NCBI RefSeq assembly: GCF_003319105.1
Contig: NZ_QOHH01000010.1
Location: 62,001-126,000, forward strand
Length of the DNA: 64,000 bases
Origin: Blastococcus sp. TF02-09
Lineage (GTDB): Bacteria; Actinomycetota; Actinomycetes; Mycobacteriales; Geodermatophilaceae
Direction of reading: 5' to 3'
Under the pieces are notes generated by a model. That model searched no databases. It worked only from the letters and a program-made list of their open reading frames with translations, and had not been told where the DNA came from. Positions 49,886 to 59,305 of the stretch are shown here, piece after piece. Within the stretch, counting starts at the first letter, position 1, and each line of letters opens with the position of its first letter. A program made the translations under genes and the position numbers.

Positions 49886-52266
49886 ACCGGGCTCCGGGTC
49901 GGGGTCGGGAGGGGCAGGCCGTCGGGGCCCAGGGGCGGCCCACCGGCGTCGGGGGCGGTCGCGCGCGCCCGGCGGCGGCGCAGGAAGTGCACCAGCCGGC
50001 GGAGGAACAGCAGCCCCAGCAGCGCCGCTGCGCCGATCGTGATGATCAGCGAGATCGGCCCGTAGGCGGTGCTGCGCACCTGCATCTCCACCTGCTCGCC
50101 CAGCGTGCCGCCGCCGGGCGTCACGAGGGTGGCGGTGACCGCGACGCCGCCGGACTGCCGCAGCGAGGTGGGCACCTGCAGCACCGTCCGCGATCCGGGG
50201 GCCAGCACCTGGACGCCGATGTCGCCGGTGGAGAACCCGCGGTTGCTGCGGGCGCGCACCTCGGGCAGCACCCGCACGGCGAAGGGCAGGTCGTTGCGCA
50301 CCGTGAGCACGAGGGGGGCGTCGGTGGAGGCCAGCGTGTAGGTGCCGTCGGCCGGGGCGAGCAGGGTCACGCGGTCGCGCAGCCGGTCCGTGGCGTCGTC
50401 GAGGTCGGCGGCGGCGTCCTCGAAGCCGGCCGGGTCCGCGCGCCAGGCCACCGACGTGGCGCGGGCGGTCGCGGCGTCCAGGGCCTGCAGCGCCGTGCCG
50501 GGGTCCCCGTCGACGGCGCCGGCCAGGTCGTCGCGCGCGGCCACGGCGGCACTGACGTCGGCCAGCCCCTCCCCGGTCAGGAGCACCTGGTCGGCCGGCT
50601 CGAGCAGCTCGCCGTCTTCGGTGCGCGGGCCGCCGGCCAGCGCGTCCATGCCGGCGCCGCGCAGCCAGGGCAGCGTCGCGGTGTCGGCCATCATCGCGCC
50701 GGCGCCGTCCGGGCCGGCGTCGACCTCGCGGGGGGCGGTGACGAGCACGGTCTGCTCGGAGCCCGGCGGGGCCTGCGCGGTGAGGACGGCGAGCTCGGCC
50801 AGGTAGCGCTGCTGCGCGATGCGCGGCCCGCCCTCGGCCTGCTCGGCGCCGGCGACCACGTCGCTGAGCCGGGCGTCGGCCACCAGGGCGTCGACCGCCC
50901 CGCCGGCGGTGCCCAGGGTGACCGGGGCGGCGGCGGTGGGGTCCTGCAGGCCGACGGCGGAGTCGCCGGTGGTCAGCGCGCCCGGGGCCACCACGACCTG
51001 GTCGATGCCGCCCTCGGTGAGCCGGGCGAGGGTCGAGCTCCGCAGCGTGCCGCCGGGGGCCCAGGCGACGTCGGTCCGCGGCTCGACGTCGAGGGCGTCG
51101 GCGAGGATGCGGGCGCCGGCGCCGTCCTCCGGTGCGGGGACGTCCTCGGCCGGGGCGTCGGCACCGTCCGTCGGGGCGGCGGTCTCCCCCGCCGGGGTGT
51201 CGACCGGGGACCCCGGGGGGTCCTGCGCGGTGCCGGCCGGCGTGCCGGGCAGGCTGCGGGTGACGACGTCGCCCAGGCCCGCCGCGTCGAGGGAGTCGGC
51301 GTCCACGTCGCCGTAGGGCAGCGCGACGACGGGGTGGACGGCGGCGACGGCGCGCAGCCGCTCCAGGAAGGCGGCCGCGGCGTCGGTGCCCGTCCCCTGC
51401 TCACCGGCCACCTCGTACGGCCCGGCCGCCATGAGCTGCAGCTCCTCGACCAGGGCCGGGTCGATCGCCAGGGTCACCGGGAGGGTGGGTGCGGGGCCGC
51501 CGCCGCGCAACCGCTCGATGACGCCCAGCGCGCGGTCGAGCCGGCCCTCCTCGGACACGGAGGTGGCCAGCCCGTCGTCGGCGAACTCGCCCGAGGCGGA
51601 GCGGTGGGTGCGCTCGGTCAGCGGCCACAGCCACGCCACGGCGGTCCGCGCGGTGGGGATCAGGGGCTGCTGGACGACGTAGGTGGACAGCTCCCCGACG
51701 CGGCGGGTGTCGCCGTCGACCACGCCGTTGACGTTGAGCAGCACGGGGAAGACGCCGTCGCGATCCAGCCGCAGCTCGGCGGAGTCGACGGTGTACGTGA
51801 CGTTGACGTCGTCCCCCGGGGCCAGGGGCTCGGGCAGGGGCTGGAAGGGGAGCACGACGGTGGTGGCCGGGCCGGGGTCCGCGTCCTCGGCCGCCAGGGC
51901 CGCGCGGCCGGCCAGGGCGTCGCCGCGTTGCAGCCGCACGGCGAGCTCCTCGATCGGCGCGGTGCCGGTGTTGGTCAGCCGCATCGTGACGGTGATCAGC
52001 GAGCCCGGGGTCACGGTGCGCGGCTCGAACCGGCTCACGTCGATCCGCACCGGCTGCTCGGCGTCGCCGGCGTCGTCCGCGGGGGCGGCTGCCGGGGCCG
52101 GCTGCGCGGGGGTGGGTGCCGCCGACGCCGGCGCGAGCGGCACGGCGGTCGTCAGCACGGCGGAGAGCAGGCCGGCGCGCAGCATCGCCCTCCGGGCGCC
52201 GCGCCGGGCGGGGGCGACGGCGGCGGCGGGGCGGCCACCGGCGCCACCGGCGGCCGATCGGGTCAC
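49882..52266 (-). CDS. DUF6049 family exported membrane protein
   Basis: This 794-residue protein has a signal peptide near residues 28-52 ([22 protein letters not shown]), extracellular beta-rich domains ([20 protein letters not shown] and later Ig-like parts) and one C-terminal membrane helix ([20 protein letters not shown]) with a basic tail. It corresponds to the conserved protein upstream of MurJ in mycobacteria (Rv3909 type); its function is unknown. The GTG start overlaps the Nudix stop (GTGA). Context suggests an envelope role. Confidence 0.85.
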   Translation of the reverse strand: MTRSAAGGAGGRPAAAVAPARRGARRAMLRAGLLSAVLTTAVPLAPASAAPTPAQPAPAAAPADDAGDAEQPVRIDVSRFEPRTVTPGSLITVTMRLTNTGTAPIEELAVRLQRGDALAGRAALAAEDADPGPATTVVLPFQPLPEPLAPGDDVNVTYTVDSAELRLDRDGVFPVLLNVNGVVDGDTRRVGELSTYVVQQPLIPTARTAVAWLWPLTERTHRSASGEFADDGLATSVSEEGRLDRALGVIERLRGGGPAPTLPVTLAIDPALVEELQLMAAGPYEVAGEQGTGTDAAAAFLERLRAVAAVHPVVALPYGDVDADSLDAAGLGDVVTRSLPGTPAGTAQDPPGSPVDTPAGETAAPTDGADAPAEDVPAPEDGAGARILADALDVEPRTDVAWAPGGTLRSSTLARLTEGGIDQVVVAPGALTTGDSAVGLQDPTAAAPVTLGTAGGAVDALVADARLSDVVAGAEQAEGGPRIAQQRYLAELAVLTAQAPPGSEQTVLVTAPREVDAGPDGAGAMMADTATLPWLRGAGMDALAGGPRTEDGELLEPADQVLLTGEGLADVSAAVAARDDLAGAVDGDPGTALQALDAATARATSVAWRADPAGFEDAAADLDDATDRLRDRVTLLAPADGTYTLASTDAPLVLTVRNDLPFAVRVLPEVRARSNRGFSTGDIGVQVLAPGSRTVLQVPTSLRQSGGVAVTATLVTPGGGTLGEQVEMQVRSTAYGPISLIITIGAAALLGLLFLRRLVHFLRRRRARATAPDAGGPPLGPDGLPLPTPTRSPV

Positions 52267-52739
52267 GCGGTGTCGGCCAGCAGCCCGGGCGCACGCTCGA
52301 CGAGGGCACGTTCGTCGGCGTAGGCGAGCCGGCCGCTGAGCTCGTCCAACGGCACCCAGGCCACCTCGGTCACCTCGACGTCGGCGTCGGAGAGCGCGCC
52401 GCCGACGGCGCGGAGGAGGAAGTGGTGCACGGTCTTGTGCACGCGACGCCCGTCGGCGACGAACCAGAAGTCGATGATGCCGAGCGGGGCCACGACCTCG
52501 CCGATGATGCCGGTCTCCTCCGCGACCTCGCGGACCGCGGTGTCCTCGGGCGTCTCGCCGGCCTCGATGTGCCCCTTGGGCAGCGACCAGAGCAGCCGGC
52601 CGCGTCGATCGGTGCGCCCGATGAGGGCGGCACGGGGGCCCTGCACGCCGTCGTCGGCGACCACCAGGCCCCCGGCGGACGTCTCGTCGACCCGACGCAA
52701 CCGGCGGCCGGGGCGCGCTCGTCCGCCGGTCCCAGCCAT
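52263..52739 (-). CDS. Nudix hydrolase (MutT4-like)
   Basis: This 158-residue protein has the complete Nudix box [24 protein letters not shown] within residues 56-79, including the metal-binding REVAEE core. Such enzymes hydrolyse nucleoside diphosphate derivatives; the exact substrate is unknown. The ATG lies 6 nt after a TACCCT -10 box, which predicts a leaderless message. It is divergent from pcnA, the same arrangement as mycobacterial mutT4-pcnA. Confidence 0.9.
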   Translation of the reverse strand: MAGTGGRARPGRRLRRVDETSAGGLVVADDGVQGPRAALIGRTDRRGRLLWSLPKGHIEAGETPEDTAVREVAEETGIIGEVVAPLGIIDFWFVADGRRVHKTVHHFLLRAVGGALSDADVEVTEVAWVPLDELSGRLAYADERALVERAPGLLADTA

Positions 52740-52745
52740 GCCAGG

Positions 52746-52773
52746 AGGGTAGCGCGACCGGCGGCACTACCCT
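52746..52773. promoter_or_regulatory. interlocked divergent promoters of nudix and pcnA
   Basis: The minus-strand -10 TACCCT (52751-52746) lies 6 nt before the Nudix ATG, and the plus-strand -10 TACCCT (52768-52773) lies 8 nt before the pcnA GTG. The two hexamers form an inverted repeat with a 16-bp spacer, so each occupies the other's -35 position. Both genes should be leaderless and unable to fire at the same instant. Confidence 0.6.
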
Positions 52774-52781
52774 GACTCGTC

Positions 52782-54284
52782 GTGTCCGATGAGCCTGCGC
52801 GTCCTCCGAGTCCCGAGCCGGTGCCCCCGGCCGTGCAGGAGACGGTGCGCGCGCTGGTCGAGCTCTCCCCGGTGCTGGTCGAGGTGGGCGAGCGCTTCAC
52901 GGCGGCCGGTTTCCAGATCCACCTGGTGGGTGGATCGGTGCGCGACGCGCTGCTGGCCGGCGCCTCGGGCGCGCCGCGGATCCCCGGCGATCTCGACCTG
53001 ACCACCGACGCCCGGCCGGAGCAGACCCTCGAGGTGCTGCGCGGGTGGGCCGGTTCCACGTGGAACACCGGCATCGAGTTCGGGACCGTCGGGGCCGACG
53101 TCCGCGGCACCCGGCTGGAGATCACCACCTACCGCGCCGACCGCTACGACCGGCAGTCGCGCAACCCCGAGGTTGCCTGGGGCGACTCCCTGGTCGACGA
53201 CCTGGCCCGCCGCGACTTCACCCTCAACGCGATGGCGGTCTCGCTCGGGCCCGACCGCACGGTCACCGATCCCTTCGGCGGCCTGGGCGACCTGATCCGC
53301 AAGCGGCTGCGCACCCCCGGCCCGGCCGAGGAGTCCTTCGCCGACGACCCGCTGCGGATGCTCCGCGCGGTCCGGTTCGTGGCGCAGCTGGGGCTCGCGC
53401 CGGACGACGACGTCGTCGCGGCCATGACGGCGATGTCGGCCGAGCTGGGCCGGATCACCGCCGAGCGGGTGCAGGCGGAGCTGTCCAAGACGCTGCTCCA
53501 GGACGCGCCGCGGGCCGCCCTGGAGCTGTTCGTGGCGACCGGCCTGGCCGACGTCGTCCTGCCGGAGCTGTCAGCCCTGCGCATGGAGATCGACGAGCAC
53601 CACCAGCACAAGGACGTCTACACCCACTCGCTGACCGTGCTGGACCAGGCCATCGCGCTGGAGAAGGCCGCGGTGCGGGCGGGGGAGGACGGAGCGCAGT
53701 CGCCGGACCTGGTGCTGCGCCTGGCGGCCCTGCTGCACGACATCGGGAAGCCGGCGACGCGGCGCCACGAGGCCGGGGGGCGGGTCTCCTTCCACCACCA
53801 CGAGGTGGTGGGCGCCAAGCTCGTGCGCAAGCGGCTGATGGCCCTCAAGTACCCCAAGGACGTCGTCGAGGCGGTGTCCCGGCTGACCTTCCTGCACCTG
53901 CGGTTCCACGGCTACGGCTCGGGCGAGTGGACCGACTCGGCGGTGCGCCGCTACGTGACCGATGCCGGTGACCTGCTCCCCCGGCTGCACAAGCTCGTGC
54001 GCTCGGACTCCACCACCCGCAACCGGCGCCGGGCGGCGGCGCTGTCGGCCACCTACGACTCGCTCGAGGTCCGCATCGCCGAGCTCCAGGCGTCCGAGGA
54101 CCTGGCGCGCGTGCGCCCCGACCTCGACGGCAACGCGATCATGGAGCTGCTCGGGCTGCCGCCGGGGCCGGAGGTCGGCCGGGCGTGGCGCTTCCTCAAG
54201 GAGCTGCGGCTCGAGCGCGGCCCGCTGGACCGCGCCGAGGCCGAGGCGGCCCTGCGCGAGTGGTGGGCGGCGGAGCAGGCCTGA
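52782..54284 (+). CDS. pcnA: CCA tRNA nucleotidyltransferase
   Basis: This 500-residue protein has the class II nucleotidyltransferase start VGGSVRDALL, PGDLDLTTDA, ARRDFTLNAMAV and a C-terminal HD domain (ALLHDIGKPATR). It adds or repairs tRNA CCA ends. All three tRNAs in the window need or can use it; only tRNA-Leu has CCA encoded. A parS-like site lies within its reading at 53053. It ends 8 bp from the convergent MFS gene. Confidence 0.93.
   Translation: MSDEPARPPSPEPVPPAVQETVRALVELSPVLVEVGERFTAAGFQIHLVGGSVRDALLAGASGAPRIPGDLDLTTDARPEQTLEVLRGWAGSTWNTGIEFGTVGADVRGTRLEITTYRADRYDRQSRNPEVAWGDSLVDDLARRDFTLNAMAVSLGPDRTVTDPFGGLGDLIRKRLRTPGPAEESFADDPLRMLRAVRFVAQLGLAPDDDVVAAMTAMSAELGRITAERVQAELSKTLLQDAPRAALELFVATGLADVVLPELSALRMEIDEHHQHKDVYTHSLTVLDQAIALEKAAVRAGEDGAQSPDLVLRLAALLHDIGKPATRRHEAGGRVSFHHHEVVGAKLVRKRLMALKYPKDVVEAVSRLTFLHLRFHGYGSGEWTDSAVRRYVTDAGDLLPRLHKLVRSDSTTRNRRRAAALSATYDSLEVRIAELQASEDLARVRPDLDGNAIMELLGLPPGPEVGRAWRFLKELRLERGPLDRAEAEAALREWWAAEQA
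53053..53066. promoter_or_regulatory. parS-like site 4, inside pcnA
   Basis: The perfect 14-bp palindrome GTTCCACGTGGAAC lies within the pcnA coding region (residues GSTWN), 20.5 kb right of oriC. parS sites in coding DNA are common. Confidence 0.75.
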
Positions 54285-54291
54285 CGCCGGC

Positions 54292-55575
54292 TCAGGCCGG
54301 GGCGGGCACGGCCCGGCGCCGGATGCCGAGGTAGGCGCCGACGGCGACCAGGTAGCCGGCGCCCACGAGCAGCAGCACCGGCACCGACTCCCCCGACCGC
54401 GGGAGCAGGACGGCGGCGAGCAGGACGGCGCCGACGAACGCGACGTTGAACAGCGTGTCGTAGACGGAGAAGACGCGGCCGCGGAAGTCGTCGTCCACGG
54501 TCTCCTGCACCGTCGCGTCGGTGCAGACCTTCACGCCCTGGCCGACCACGCCCAGCAGCAGGCCTCCGGCGAGCACCGTGGGCGGCTGGAACGCCAGCCC
54601 CAGCAGCGGCTGCGCGACGGCGCCGAGCAGGAGCAGCCCGACGGTCCAGCGGACGCGGCCGACGCGGCGCACCGCCGCCGGGGTCACCGCCGCGGCCAGC
54701 AGCGACCCGGCCGCGATCGCCGCCACCAGCTGCCCCAGCCCGGCCAGGCCGCCCGGGAAGAGGCCCGAGGCGTCCTCCAGCGGCCCGCGGTAGAGCAGCA
54801 GGGTCATCAGGGTGAGCAGGCCGAAGCCGATGCGGTGCAGCCCGATGGCGGCCAGCGCCGCCGCCGCGGGTGGGCGGGACCAGGCGTGCCGCGCACCGGC
54901 CACCAGCCCGGCGAGGACGGTCCGGGCCGGCGCCGCCGCGGCGCGGTCGACGGCGTCGGGGCCGAGGTACCCGGAGGGGAAGCGCGCGACCACGCCGGCG
55001 GCCGCGAGGTAGGGCGCGGCCGCGGCCAGCGCGATCGCCGCGTACCCGGCGTCGCCCGACCCGGTCAGCGGCAGCAGCAGGAGCGCCGCACCCCCACCGG
55101 CCACCGCGGCCACCGATCCCGCCGTCGTCGACAGGGCGTTGGCCGGGACGAGCGCGTCCGTGGTGTGCGGCAGCGCCGCCGACAGCGCGGCCAGGACGAA
55201 CCGGCTCACCGAGACCACCGCCAGCCCCGCCAGCAGGAACGGCACCCCGTCGACGCCGCCCAGGACGACCGCGGCCACGACGGCCACCAGCACCGCGCGC
55301 AGCACGTTCGCCCGCAGCAGCACCGAACGGCGGCTCCAGCGATCCAGCCAGACGCCGGCGAACGGGCCCACCAGGGACCACGGCAGGAGGAGGACGGCGA
55401 AGCCCACGGCGACGTCGAGGGGGTCCGCGGCGCGCTGGGGGTTGAACAGCACGGTGCCCGCGAGCGCGGCCTGGAAGACGCCGTCGCCGAACTGGGAGAG
55501 CAGCCGCGTGGCGAACAGCCGGCGGAAATCGGCACGGACCAGCAGGGACCGCACCGTGGCCCCCGACTCCTGCAC
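54292..55575 (-). CDS. MFS transporter
   Basis: This 427-residue protein has about 12 membrane helices and the MFS loop 2 motif GVWLDRWSRRSVL (about 70-85). It resembles the drug and small-molecule exporter group with an enlarged cytoplasmic loop near FRGRVFSVYDTLFNVAFVG; the substrate is unknown. The GTG start lies 6 nt after a TAGGCT -10 box, suggesting a leaderless message. It is convergent with pcnA. Confidence 0.85.
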   Translation of the reverse strand: MQESGATVRSLLVRADFRRLFATRLLSQFGDGVFQAALAGTVLFNPQRAADPLDVAVGFAVLLLPWSLVGPFAGVWLDRWSRRSVLLRANVLRAVLVAVVAAVVLGGVDGVPFLLAGLAVVSVSRFVLAALSAALPHTTDALVPANALSTTAGSVAAVAGGGAALLLLPLTGSGDAGYAAIALAAAAPYLAAAGVVARFPSGYLGPDAVDRAAAAPARTVLAGLVAGARHAWSRPPAAAALAAIGLHRIGFGLLTLMTLLLYRGPLEDASGLFPGGLAGLGQLVAAIAAGSLLAAAVTPAAVRRVGRVRWTVGLLLLGAVAQPLLGLAFQPPTVLAGGLLLGVVGQGVKVCTDATVQETVDDDFRGRVFSVYDTLFNVAFVGAVLLAAVLLPRSGESVPVLLLVGAGYLVAVGAYLGIRRRAVPAPA

Positions 55576-55581
55576 CCCGCC

Positions 55582-55587
55582 AGCCTA
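55582..55587 (-). promoter_or_regulatory. -10 element of a leaderless MFS mRNA
   Basis: TAGGCT on the minus strand, then 6 nt, then the GTG start at 55575. It shows the same spacing as the Nudix and aminotransferase promoters. Confidence 0.55.
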
Positions 55588-55684
55588 GAGAGAGGGCCCC
55601 GTCCTCCCCGCCGTTCGCACGCTCACGACGGTGCCCGGGACGGGGCCGGCCCGGGACGGGCCGGGGTGCGGCACACTGGATCCG

Positions 55685-56350
55685 ATGAGCCCGGTGCCCG
55701 CGTCGTCCGACCCCGAGTCCGGCCCGCCCACGCGTCCTGCGACCGGTCGCGACCGGGCGGCGGCGCCGGCGTTGTCGATCGGGGAGATCGAGGACGTGCG
55801 CCCCGGCTCGCTCCTGGTGGCCATGCCGGGGCTCACCGACCCCACCTTCGCCGGAGCGGTGGTCTACGTCGTCGACCACTCCGGCACCGGCACGATCGGC
55901 GTCGCCCTGGGCAGTCCCAGCCAGGTGGAGATCCGCGACGTGCTGCCCGGCTGGCGCGACCTGGCCGTCGAGCCGGCGGTGTTCCACGTGGGCGGGCCGT
56001 GCGAGGCCGACACCGCCCTGTGCCTGGCCCGGTGCCCCGGCCCGGCGCCGGACCCGGACAGCGGGCTGCGGCCGGTCGCCGACGGCATCCACCTGCTCGA
56101 CCTCGACGAGGACCCGGAACCGCTGACCGGCCAGGTGTCGGGCCTGCGCGTCTTCGCCGGCTACGCGGGCTGGTCGCCCGGCCAGCTGGCGGGCGAGGTC
56201 GCCGAGGGCGCCTGGGCCTGCGTGCCGGGCTCACCGGACGACGTCCTGACCGCGCTCTCGGGCCCGGAGCTGTGGCGCGCGGTGCTCGCGCGGCAGTCGG
56301 GGCGTCTCGCCGTCCTCACCACCGCTCCCACGGACCCCACTGCCAACTGA
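55685..56350 (+). CDS. YqgE/AlgH family protein (UPF0301)
   Basis: This 221-residue protein has a disordered N-terminus of about 35 residues and the family core PGSLLVAMPGLTDPTFAGAVVYVVDH and FAGYAGWSPGQLAGEVAEGAW. The biochemical role of the family is unknown. ATG 55685 lies 7 nt after CACACT, a weak -10 candidate. A terminator follows. Mycobacteria keep this gene in the broader origin region (Rv0038 type). Confidence 0.88.
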   Translation: MSPVPASSDPESGPPTRPATGRDRAAAPALSIGEIEDVRPGSLLVAMPGLTDPTFAGAVVYVVDHSGTGTIGVALGSPSQVEIRDVLPGWRDLAVEPAVFHVGGPCEADTALCLARCPGPAPDPDSGLRPVADGIHLLDLDEDPEPLTGQVSGLRVFAGYAGWSPGQLAGEVAEGAWACVPGSPDDVLTALSGPELWRAVLARQSGRLAVLTTAPTDPTAN

Positions 56351-56389
56351 CGGGTGCCGCGAGAGCGCGACATCTGGTAGGAAGTACCT

Positions 56390-56426
56390 GGGAAGGGGCG
56401 GTCTGGGGAAGAGGCCGCCCCTTCCC
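56390..56426. terminator. terminator between convergent yqgE and lipoprotein gene
   Basis: A 12-bp perfect stem (56390-56401 with 56415-56426) around a 13-nt loop lies between two convergent stop codons. Confidence 0.75.
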
Positions 56427-56455
56427 ACTGTCTTGTGGGGCTCCGCCGGCGGCGT

Positions 56456-57205
56456 TCAGAGACCCAGCGCGGCAGCCAGCTCCGGGTGCTCGGCCAGCGG
56501 AGCGGTCCGCTTCCCGTCCGGCAGGTCCAGCGAGCGCCGGCCGTGCTCGGCCAGCGTCGTCGTCACCTCCAGGTCGTCCTCCCCCGGGCCCGCGGGCACC
56601 GGCGTGGCGAACTGCACCAGCACGTCGTCGGTGGAGGAGACGGCCACCGCGCGCCCCCCGGGCAGGCCGAACAGCTCCGTGGGCCGGCCGTCGATCGACC
56701 GCCGGCCCTGCCAGCTGTAGCCGGCGTCGAGGAAGGCGTCGGGGTCGTCGGCGTCCTCCGCCGCCAGCCCGAGCAGCACGGTGACCAGGACGTCGACCAG
56801 CGGCGGCCGCTCCCCGTCGACGTCGACCGGGCGGCTCAGGTACGGCGCACCGGCGGCGTCGGCGCCCGGGACGTCGCCGATCCAGAGCTCCTCGCGGGTG
56901 AAGAAGACGGTGCGCACCTCCTCGGTGCCCCCGGTGCTGGTGACCGCCTGCGCCCGGCCGGTGCCGGCGCGGAAGTCGACCTCGCCGGTGAGGGTCAGCA
57001 CCGCCTCGCGGCCGTAGGGGGCGGTCACGACGAAGTCGGCGCCGCCCGCGGTGTGGTTGCGCTGCAGCAGCCCGGCCAGCAGGGCCGCGTCGGCCTCGGT
57101 GACGGCGTCCCCGGCCTCGCGCTGCGCGCCGTCACCGGCGCACCCGGCCGTCAGCGCCAGCAGCAGCCCCAGCACGGGCAGCCGCGCGTGGGTCCGGAGC
57201 CGCAT
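56456..57205 (-). CDS. putative lipoprotein, unknown family
   Basis: This 249-residue protein has a lipoprotein signal peptide with lipobox LTAGC (Cys at about residue 22) and a predicted beta-rich extracellular body with LTGEVDFRAGTGRA and YSWQGRRSIDGRP. The pattern recalls the LppX/LprG lipid-binding fold, but similarity is faint and no function is assigned. The ATG lies 6 nt after TACGCT, consistent with a leaderless message. Confidence 0.75.
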   Translation of the reverse strand: MRLRTHARLPVLGLLLALTAGCAGDGAQREAGDAVTEADAALLAGLLQRNHTAGGADFVVTAPYGREAVLTLTGEVDFRAGTGRAQAVTSTGGTEEVRTVFFTREELWIGDVPGADAAGAPYLSRPVDVDGERPPLVDVLVTVLLGLAAEDADDPDAFLDAGYSWQGRRSIDGRPTELFGLPGGRAVAVSSTDDVLVQFATPVPAGPGEDDLEVTTTLAEHGRRSLDLPDGKRTAPLAEHPELAAALGL

Positions 57206-57211
57206 GGGCGG

Positions 57212-57217
57212 AGCGTA
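57212..57217 (-). promoter_or_regulatory. -10 element of a leaderless lipoprotein mRNA
   Basis: TACGCT on the minus strand is followed by CCGCCC and the ATG at 57205. Confidence 0.5.
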
Positions 57218-57250
57218 ATCAGCGGGGGCGCGTGCCCCCTGCAGACACGA

Positions 57251-57280
57251 GGGCCCGCACTCCGGTCGGAGTGCGGGCCC
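57251..57280 (-). terminator. terminator of the padR-ino1 operon
   Basis: Arms of 13-14 bp (57251-57264 with 57267-57280) form a tight hairpin 40 bp beyond the ino1 stop. Confidence 0.8.
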
Positions 57281-57319
57281 AGGTGACGTGCTGGAACGGC
57301 CGGCCTTCAGCGGCCCCGT

Positions 57320-58399
57320 TCAGCGCTCGATGTCGCCGCGGATGAAGGCCTCCACGGCGTCGCGCGCCTGGCTGTCGTCGTACTGCACCGGCGGCGACTT
57401 CATGAAGTAGGACGACGCGGACAGGATCGGGCCGCCGATGCCGCGGTCCTTGGCGATCTTCGCGGCGCGGACGGCGTCGATGATGATGCCGGCCGAGTTC
57501 GGGGAGTCCCAGACCTCGAGCTTGTACTCCAGGCTCAGCGGGACGTCGCCGAACGCGCGGCCCTCGAGCCGGACGAAGGCCCACTTGCGGTCGCTCAGCC
57601 ACGGCACGTGGTCCGAGGGGCCGATGTGCACGTTGTCCTTGCCCATGTCCCGGTCGACCTGGCTGGTGACGGCCTGGGTCTTGGAGATCTTCTTGGACTC
57701 CAGGCGCTCGCGCTCGAGCATGTTCTTGAAGTCCATGTTCCCGCCCACGTTGAGCTGCATCGTGCGGTCCAGCTGCACGCCGCGGTCCTCGAACAGCTTG
57801 GCGAGCACGCGGTGGGTGATCGTGGCGCCGACCTGGCTCTTGATGTCGTCGCCGACGATCGGCACACCCGCGGCGGTGAACTTGTCCGCCCACTCCTTGG
57901 TGCCGGCGATGAACACCGGGAGGGCGTTCACGAACGCGACGCCGGCGTCCAGCGCCGCCTGCGCGTAGAACTCCGCCGCCTGCTGCGAGCCCACGGGGAG
58001 GTAGCAGACGAGCACGTCGGCGCCGGACTCCCGGAGGGCCGCGACGACGTCGACCGGCTGCTCGTCGGACTCCTCGATGGTCTCCCGGTAGTACTTGCCG
58101 AGGCCGTCGAGGGTGGTGCCGCGCTGGACGGAGACGCCGAGCGGCGGGACGTCGCAGATGCGGATGGTGTTGTTCTCGCTGGCGACGATGGCCTCGGACA
58201 GGTCGCGGCCGACCTTCTTGGCGTCCACGTCGAACGCGGCGACGAACTCGACGTCGGAGACGTGGTAGTCGCCGAAGCGGACGTGCATCAGACCCGGCAC
58301 GGACGCGGACTCGTCCGCGTCGCGGTAGTAGTGAACGCCCTGCACGAGCGACGCGGCGCAGTTGCCGACGCCGACGATGGCGACCTTCACGGAGCCCAT
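57320..58399 (-). CDS. ino1: myo-inositol-1-phosphate synthase
   Basis: This 359-residue enzyme has the NAD-binding [19 protein letters not shown], and [12 protein letters not shown] plus [13 protein letters not shown] of the actinobacterial inositol-phosphate synthase family. It makes inositol 1-phosphate from glucose 6-phosphate for phosphatidylinositol and mycothiol. The ATG lies inside the end of the padR gene (13-bp overlap), with GGAGAG before it. The padR-ino1 pair matches mycobacterial Rv0047c-Rv0046c. Confidence 0.94.
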   Translation of the reverse strand: MGSVKVAIVGVGNCAASLVQGVHYYRDADESASVPGLMHVRFGDYHVSDVEFVAAFDVDAKKVGRDLSEAIVASENNTIRICDVPPLGVSVQRGTTLDGLGKYYRETIEESDEQPVDVVAALRESGADVLVCYLPVGSQQAAEFYAQAALDAGVAFVNALPVFIAGTKEWADKFTAAGVPIVGDDIKSQVGATITHRVLAKLFEDRGVQLDRTMQLNVGGNMDFKNMLERERLESKKISKTQAVTSQVDRDMGKDNVHIGPSDHVPWLSDRKWAFVRLEGRAFGDVPLSLEYKLEVWDSPNSAGIIIDAVRAAKIAKDRGIGGPILSASSYFMKSPPVQYDDSQARDAVEAFIRGDIER

Positions 58400-59079
58400 G
58401 GCTCTCCTTCCCCTGGACCCTCGGCGGGTCCGACGGACGCGGACCGGGTGCGGTCCGCGGTTGACGGTGCAGGGGCCGCCGGTGCCGGTGCGGCGCCCGG
58501 CTCCTCGCGTCCTGCCGTGCTGCCCGACGCCTCGCGGCGTTCGGAATCGATCAGCTCCGAGAGCCAGCGGACCTCGCGGTCCACCGACTCCAGGCCGTGG
58601 CGCTGCAGCTCGAGGGTGTAGCGGTCGAACCGCTCGCGGGTCCGCGACAGTGAGGACCGCAACCCTTCGCGCTGCCGTTCGACGGTGCGACGGCGGCCCT
58701 CGAGGATCCGCAGTCGCACGTCGGAGGCCGTGTGCCCGAAGAAGGCGAGGCGGACCCCGAAGAGCCCACCGTCGTCGTACGCCTCCGGCCCGGTCTGGCT
58801 GACCAGGTCGTGGAAGCGTTCCTTGCCCTCCGCGGTGATCGTGTAGACCACCTTCCCGCGCCGGCCGGTGAGCGGCGGAGCGTCCGCCGGCAGCAGTGCG
58901 CGCGGGTCGGGCTCGTCGGTGCTGATGAGTCCGGCCGCCCGCATCCGCTTGAGCGCGGGGTACAGCGAGCCGTAGGAGATGCTGCGCAACCCGCCGAGCA
59001 CCTGCGCGAGCTGTTTGCGCAGCTCGTACCCGTGCATCGGCGACTGGTGCAGCAGACCGAGGATGGCGAACTCGAGCAT
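58387..59079 (-). CDS. PadR family transcriptional regulator
   Basis: This 230-residue regulator has a winged-helix PadR domain (about 1-95, [35 protein letters not shown]) and a C-terminal coiled-coil dimer domain (about 120-195). The last 35 residues are Ala/Pro-rich. GAGGAGG precedes the ATG. A 17-bp palindrome lies 28 bp upstream. It is translated with ino1 and probably represses its own operon. Confidence 0.9.
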   Translation of the reverse strand: MLEFAILGLLHQSPMHGYELRKQLAQVLGGLRSISYGSLYPALKRMRAAGLISTDEPDPRALLPADAPPLTGRRGKVVYTITAEGKERFHDLVSQTGPEAYDDGGLFGVRLAFFGHTASDVRLRILEGRRRTVERQREGLRSSLSRTRERFDRYTLELQRHGLESVDREVRWLSELIDSERREASGSTAGREEPGAAPAPAAPAPSTADRTRSASVGPAEGPGEGEPWAP

Positions 59080-59106
59080 GCCGCCTCCTCGGACCCCCGT
59101 GGTCGA

Positions 59107-59123
59107 TGTATCGAGACGATACA
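59107..59123. promoter_or_regulatory. probable PadR operator
   Basis: TGTATCG and CGATACA flank a 3-nt centre in a perfect 17-bp palindrome. PadR proteins typically bind TGTAT-ATACA type sites. It lies between padR and the divergent DUF5318 gene, so it could control both. Confidence 0.6.
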
Positions 59124-59292
59124 ACGACATGGCGTTCCTCCGGAACGCACCGCGGCCACGAGCCGTCCCCGGCCTGCGCGGAGCGTGTCCCGGCCCTCGT
59201 CGCCGAGGCCTCCGGCCCCGACTCCTCGGCCCGCCTCGCAGGGCGGCTCTCGTCGCGTCGTCCTCGTCCCCCCGGTCCACAGGCCTGGCACG

Positions 59293-59298
59293 TACATT
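59293..59298 (+). promoter_or_regulatory. -10 element of a leaderless DUF5318 mRNA
   Basis: TACATT is followed by 7 nt and the GTG start at 59306. Confidence 0.55.
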
Positions 59299-59305
59299 GG
59301 CCGCC

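Noticed and set aside
55981-55990. Additional parS half-site GTTCCACGTG in yqgE
   Set aside because: Only one arm matches and the other half is GGCGGG, so ParB binding is not supported.
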